Made by a program: the position numbers and the translations under genes. From positions 592,527 through 656,526 of the forward strand of contig NMRA01000200.1 of assembly GCA_002633005.1 (NCBI GenBank): a stretch of 64,000 nucleotides of DNA, in the 5' to 3' direction. Positions 60,025 through 64,000 of this stretch are shown here, piece after piece. Source of the DNA: Phoronis australis (taxonomy: Eukaryota > Phoronida > Phoronidae). The notes beneath the pieces are model-generated. The model had not been told where the DNA came from. It ran no database searches and saw nothing but the letters and a program-made list of their open reading frames with translations. How positions within the stretch are numbered: position 1 is the stretch's first letter; each line of letters starts with the position of its first letter.

Positions 60025-62239
60025 TATGTCGATCATAAATGTTTATCAAGCCTTTCGAAGTTTGCGCTGTGTGTTGGTTCCTCCGCTCTTTTTGATACAT
60101 CTGGTCTTCCCAGAGTCGCTAATAAATCAATATTATCTGATGCACTCTGGTCTAGTGGGGGACGACCTACCTGGGGTTTACCAATTTCCAAACAACACAG
60201 TGATGCATGTAATCGACGGCGGTTCTCTCCTTCACTGTATTCTATGGCCTAGAGGTGCAACGTTTCAGTCAGTTGGTAGAGCTTATGTGGATTACGTAAG
60301 CAAGTACACCCAGCCTACCGTTATTTTTATGGTTATGTACGTGGCCCATCAGCTAAAGATGTCTCCCATGTTCGAAGACTGGGTGAGGTGGTTGGAACTG
60401 AAGTTCACTTCAATGGTGACATGGTGATCAAGTCAAAGAAGAAAATTCACATTTTTTGGTAAAGAGCAAAAACAAACAAAGATTCATTCACTTCTCGAAA
60501 TGCTGGTTGCAGAGTGGTACAAGCTCAAGGTGATGCAGATGTTTTAATTGCAGAAACAGCAGTAGAGAATGCAGCACAAGGTCCTACTACCTCCATTGCA
60601 GACGATACAGACTTGTTGGTTCTTTTGTGTTACCATGCTACTTCACAACAATTTCCAATATTCTTGAAATCTAAGAAGAGACACCAAAACAAGAGGAGAG
60701 TCTGGGACATCAAAAACATACTATGTCTCTTGGTGCCCAAACTTGCGCGCTTTTGCCATTTGGGCATGCAATAGGTGCGGTTGCGATACAACATCACGGC
60801 TGTTCGGTATTGGCAAAGATCTCCATCCAAGAAACTGCGTGATCGAGTATTCAGCACTAGACCCATGCACCTGAAGGAAGACAAATTTGAAGCTGGTAAA
60901 AGGGTTGTGCTTTATGGCGGTACTGGCTCTGGAATTTGGAAGACTTGCGATGCAGGCGATTTGTGGAAAAGGTGTTATCAAGCGTAGCCCAGTCCAAATA
61001 CAGTCATTACCACCAACTGCTTCAGCAGGTGAATTCCTTGCTGCCAGGACAAGAGCAAGAGTGGTCAAGTTTCCGTGGCAGTGACCTAGACCCGCTGGAT
61101 TGGGGATGGATGCTGGCAGGTGGAAAACTCATTCCCATGACGACGGACCAGCCAGCAGCACCATAAAAGCTGCTGAAAGTAGTAAGATGCTCGGGCAAGA
61201 ACAACTGCAGTTCCAAGATATGCACTCGGTAGAAGTTAGGATTGCCGTGCTTGGTTGCATGTGGAGAATGCAGCGATATAAGCTGCAGCAATTCATTCTG
61301 AATTGAAAGAGACAAGTTGTGTAAATACTGGTTGAATGTGTGTAGATTTTGATCACAGACAGAATTACTGCTTCGGACACACGTGTAACATCACTAAAGA
61401 GAAGCCTAGTGGGAGCTGTACAAGCGCTTAAAACTGTTTAACTTGCTAAACATACCTTGCTAAACCTTTCTCCTATCTCAACTGTTGCTGTATTTGCAGC
61501 TAACTGAAGGTGACACAGACGGTCAATTGGTGTTGATAGTAGATCAATAAATTAATCGCAGAGAATTATATACATCCCATTTTTCCACGAAATTATCTTT
61601 CAGTCCAAGCGAACCTGATGCTTTTCACCCAAATAAGTTATTATTTGTTCAACAATCTTTAAAATGGTAGTCGTAACCTTCAGAGCGAGACAAAAATAAT
61701 TTTAATGGATATGTTAACCTGTGAAACTCAGGATATGAAATCTGTGGAGATAGCGTGTCTCTGGAATCTGAAATTCTTATAGGAAGCAACTATTTGGTGA
61801 CCATCTTAGAAAATGACGGAAGTAATCATTAGAGCCAAACGCAACGAGTCTCAATGGATTAGTCGACCTAGAAAACCTATGATGCAATGTTGAAATCAAG
61901 ACGACACATTAATCTGTTCGTTGCAAATTAAAGTTGTGCGACTCCAAGTAGTATTGGCGGCCATCTTGGAAAATGGCGGACGGTTTCGCCACAGCCATGC
62001 AAAACTATTTCCAATGGATTTGTTGACCCACAACAGATACCTAAACCTTTTTTGAATTTTTTCTTTATCACATCCCACTCTCGAATTATAATGGTCATAT
62101 GCAAATTAATCTGGCGGCCATTTTGTCCGCCATCTTGAAAAACCAACTTCCACCAATCCGATTCCGGTAGACATTTTTATCACACTAAAGGGTGTGAGAG
62201 GATACGATTCATGCAATAAAACCTTCTGCTGCAATTATT

Positions 62240-64000
62240 TCCGGGTCATCCGCAGAACGACGATTCGTGTTTATGCACGTCACATGTTGGTCAACAACAC
62301 GTGACACAATGAGAAAGCTCAGTGGAATGGCTCTCCAACTTGGTTGTCACGGCGTGTTAGTTACAGTCGCCAAGGCTAGGTACACGATGACGTTGCTTTG
62401 GAAATGCAAGTAGGCTTATGATCTGCAAATACATTATAAAGAAAATTGATGTTTGTTCACATCATAACATTGTGTATCTCGGCTTCAGTGGTCCCGCTAT
62501 GTTTTGTGGTATCCTGTAGCCATTTGCTACGTACTAGTTTTGGACTAGTTATGTCGCTGTGACACATAAATTGCCCACACATCACTCATAACATAATTCT
62601 TGTGTCGTTTTATTTGCTCCCAATATCTACAAAATCACGTGATAAGAGATATGACAAAGCAATTATGCAACAAATGAACTATTGGCCTTTTGTAGCATTT
62701 TTTCTTTTTCATTGCCAGAAAAGCGTATTTTGCTGAATGATTTATAGCGGGTATTAACTTGTGCACCGTCCAAGAACACAACTTTTAATTTAGACCACAT
62801 TAACTGCTTTAGAATCGGTCTCAAATGGAAAATGATTTCTGGACTGAGTGGAGGCAGTCGATGTAATGCGGACAGTGGAGGAAATGCCGCTGAGATAGGC
62901 CTTTTCCAAATGTCTGGTATGGATTTACGTCAACATTGCCAGGTAGCTTATTTCAAATTGTTAATGAAATTAGCTTTTAGCGGGTATAGAGGTTTTTGAA
63001 TTTGAGGTCCCCGCCTGAACTAGAAACTACCTATCATAGTCTATCTCCAGACATCCCTCGGAAGTAGTGGGATGGGGGAGGAGAGGATGGAAAGGGGGAG
63101 GGAAGAGGAGAGGATGGAAAGGGGGAGGGGAGAATAGGAGAGAACATCAGCGTGACGACAGAGAGTAGGAAGATATTACAGTCCCCAGACTTCTAGCTTA
63201 GGGGCCCCAAGGCTCTTAATCTGAAACTGTACGTATCGAACAGTGAAACTTAACACATTAACTGCAATCTCCACAAATAAAACGTTTTATGTCAAAATAT
63301 AATATCAATGAAGTGACAAATTTGGATTGAAAACATAAGAAGAGTATGCTGCCCATACAATGTAAATAAAATTTGGTTATGTCTGTAAACATCACACTGT
63401 TAACGCGCTCTCATAGCGCGTTTCTTGCTTCGAGCACATTACATAATTTTGTTGTCATGGAAAATAAAAAAACGCAACAAGATATCGTCAGAAAAACACC
63501 AGGTGCTTTATTAAGCTCTGTATGTTCTGCTGAAACAAATTTCAATATAAACTGCTGAAAGTAACGTCCTGTGTATAAAATCTTTTTTAAAGATATTCGT
63601 ATAATTGAAAGTATGAGAAGTCATTACAGGCTAGTTTTAACATGCTTTGCAAAAGAAAGGATCAAGTTCGTGAATCCACAGTCGGGTATCGTTTGTCCAC
63701 CGCTGTATGGGGTCCGTCAGTATGGTTACTAATAAACAATCGATGCACAACCAATAAAAGGATGACGCAATACTGTGATTAGAAATGCAATCTCTCTGAC
63801 ATGAAAGTTGCGTGAATTAGCCACTAAAACTTTCAGCAACACACAAAAATCCTCCACTTCTGTGCCACGAGGTTTCCAGAAATCACACTCATTTAGAACC
63901 AGGAACTAAGTGTTGAACTAATTTGAAATAGCTGGCTCAATTTTGAAGGTTTATTGATTTAAAAGTAGTTATCATATCATAGAGCTGCCTAAGTTAGTGC
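62240..64000. other. No recognised gene
   Basis: Only a purine-rich tandem tract at about 63065-63135 (repeated gagaggatggaaagggggag). Short ORFs look random. Confidence 0.6.

Larger units (their letters stand above)
57919..61310 (+). pseudogene. Decayed gene of an uncharacterised invertebrate family with FEN/PIN-like motifs
   Basis: Fragments in gene order: HFLGCIGYVMPGTRLQVLE (57919), RRHMLVDSALNAIIAARAFN (~58040), LKLYDDLIAGMTSLCGDVC (58633), SDWELHLKAVSEMMPYFVAA (~58830), FWAGFSSDLVIEQ (~59020), GLTRGCGMGDTQRARWLLSL (~59078), SEQHKECYHARQSRNDKDIL (~59200), IDGGSLLHCILWPRGATFQS (~60210), YVRGPSAKDVSHVRRLGEVV (~60330), GDADVLIAETAVENA (~60533), IADDTDLLVLLCYHA (~60600), IGGCDTTSRLFGIGKD (~60770), and WGWMLAGGKLIPMTTDQPAA (~61100). 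A cysteine-rich tail follows near 61190-61310. From memory these match an abundant lineage-expanded invertebrate family of unknown function. The acidic GDAD/DDTD/GCDTTS set resembles FEN1/XPG-type PIN nucleases. Several stops and frameshifts and one large insertion make it non-functional. Confidence 0.75.
56839..62237 (+). mobile_element. Degraded ~5.4-kb DNA transposon with inverted, motif-bearing ends
   Basis: The left end (56839-57000) and the complement of the right end (62237-62080) align for about 150 bp: ttgca-cagaagg, gtctaccg-aatcgg, gtttttcaagatggcgga. Palindromic ggcggacaaaatggccgcc-type motifs sit at 56946, 57109 and 57267 on the left (spacing 163 and 158) and at 61796, 61956 and 62113 on the right (160 and 157). 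Between them lies a decayed gene in plus orientation. Such subterminal arrays usually bind a transposase; mobility here is inferred, not shown. No clear target duplication was found. Confidence 0.65.

Overview
The window is eukaryotic, AT-rich, intron-rich and crowded with repeats. It looks like an outbred animal: Kazal, laminin-G and EGF exons with standard GT/AG splice sites, plus assembly scars (a 141-base N run and two single-n joins), one of which has a 266-base near-identical overlap that looks like two haplotypes. A marine invertebrate is the best guess, because of the gene content and the decayed invertebrate-type element at 57-62 kb. The species cannot be read from the sequence.

Region 1 (about 0.7-48.4 kb, minus strand) is one large gene, which I reconstruct as agrin from 29 exons whose phases all join (about 1,641 codons; the 3' end lies beyond base 1). 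Order: signal peptide and NtA domain, eight follistatin/Kazal (FS) modules, a cysteine-rich CCPDG segment, two laminin-type EGF modules, a ninth FS module, a short Thr-Pro-Glu repeat linker, LG1, one EGF, LG2, one EGF, and the first part of LG3. This is the vertebrate agrin plan, including an SGSGSG heparan-sulfate-type cluster between FS7 and FS8. I find no SEA domain and no EGF before LG1. Most module borders are phase 1, so modules are symmetric 1-1 units.

The introns carry many tandem arrays: an array of about eight 0.8-kb units in the FS5-FS6 intron, minisatellites of 21-88 bp, and two arrays that copy an exon's 3' end together with its splice donor. Interspersed elements include fold-back elements, MITE-like elements with inverted termini, SINE-like pieces and several repeated families of unknown type.

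Region 2 (48.4-55.2 kb) holds the 5' flank of agrin, two neighbouring palindromic elements (51.9-53.0 kb), a small plus-strand transcription unit at 53.6-54.0 kb with a perfect CRE and a poly(A) signal, and one minus-strand C-type-lectin exon.

Region 3 (55.9-62.2 kb, plus strand) holds LINE-like tails and then a decayed gene of a large uncharacterised invertebrate family with FEN/PIN-nuclease-like motifs. It is interrupted by an LTR-like insertion and flanked by inverted repeats. Each flank carries three copies of a 19-25-base palindromic GGCGG...CCGCC motif about 160 bp apart. I read the whole as a degraded, apparently undescribed DNA transposon of about 5.4 kb. No gene is recognised after 62.3 kb.
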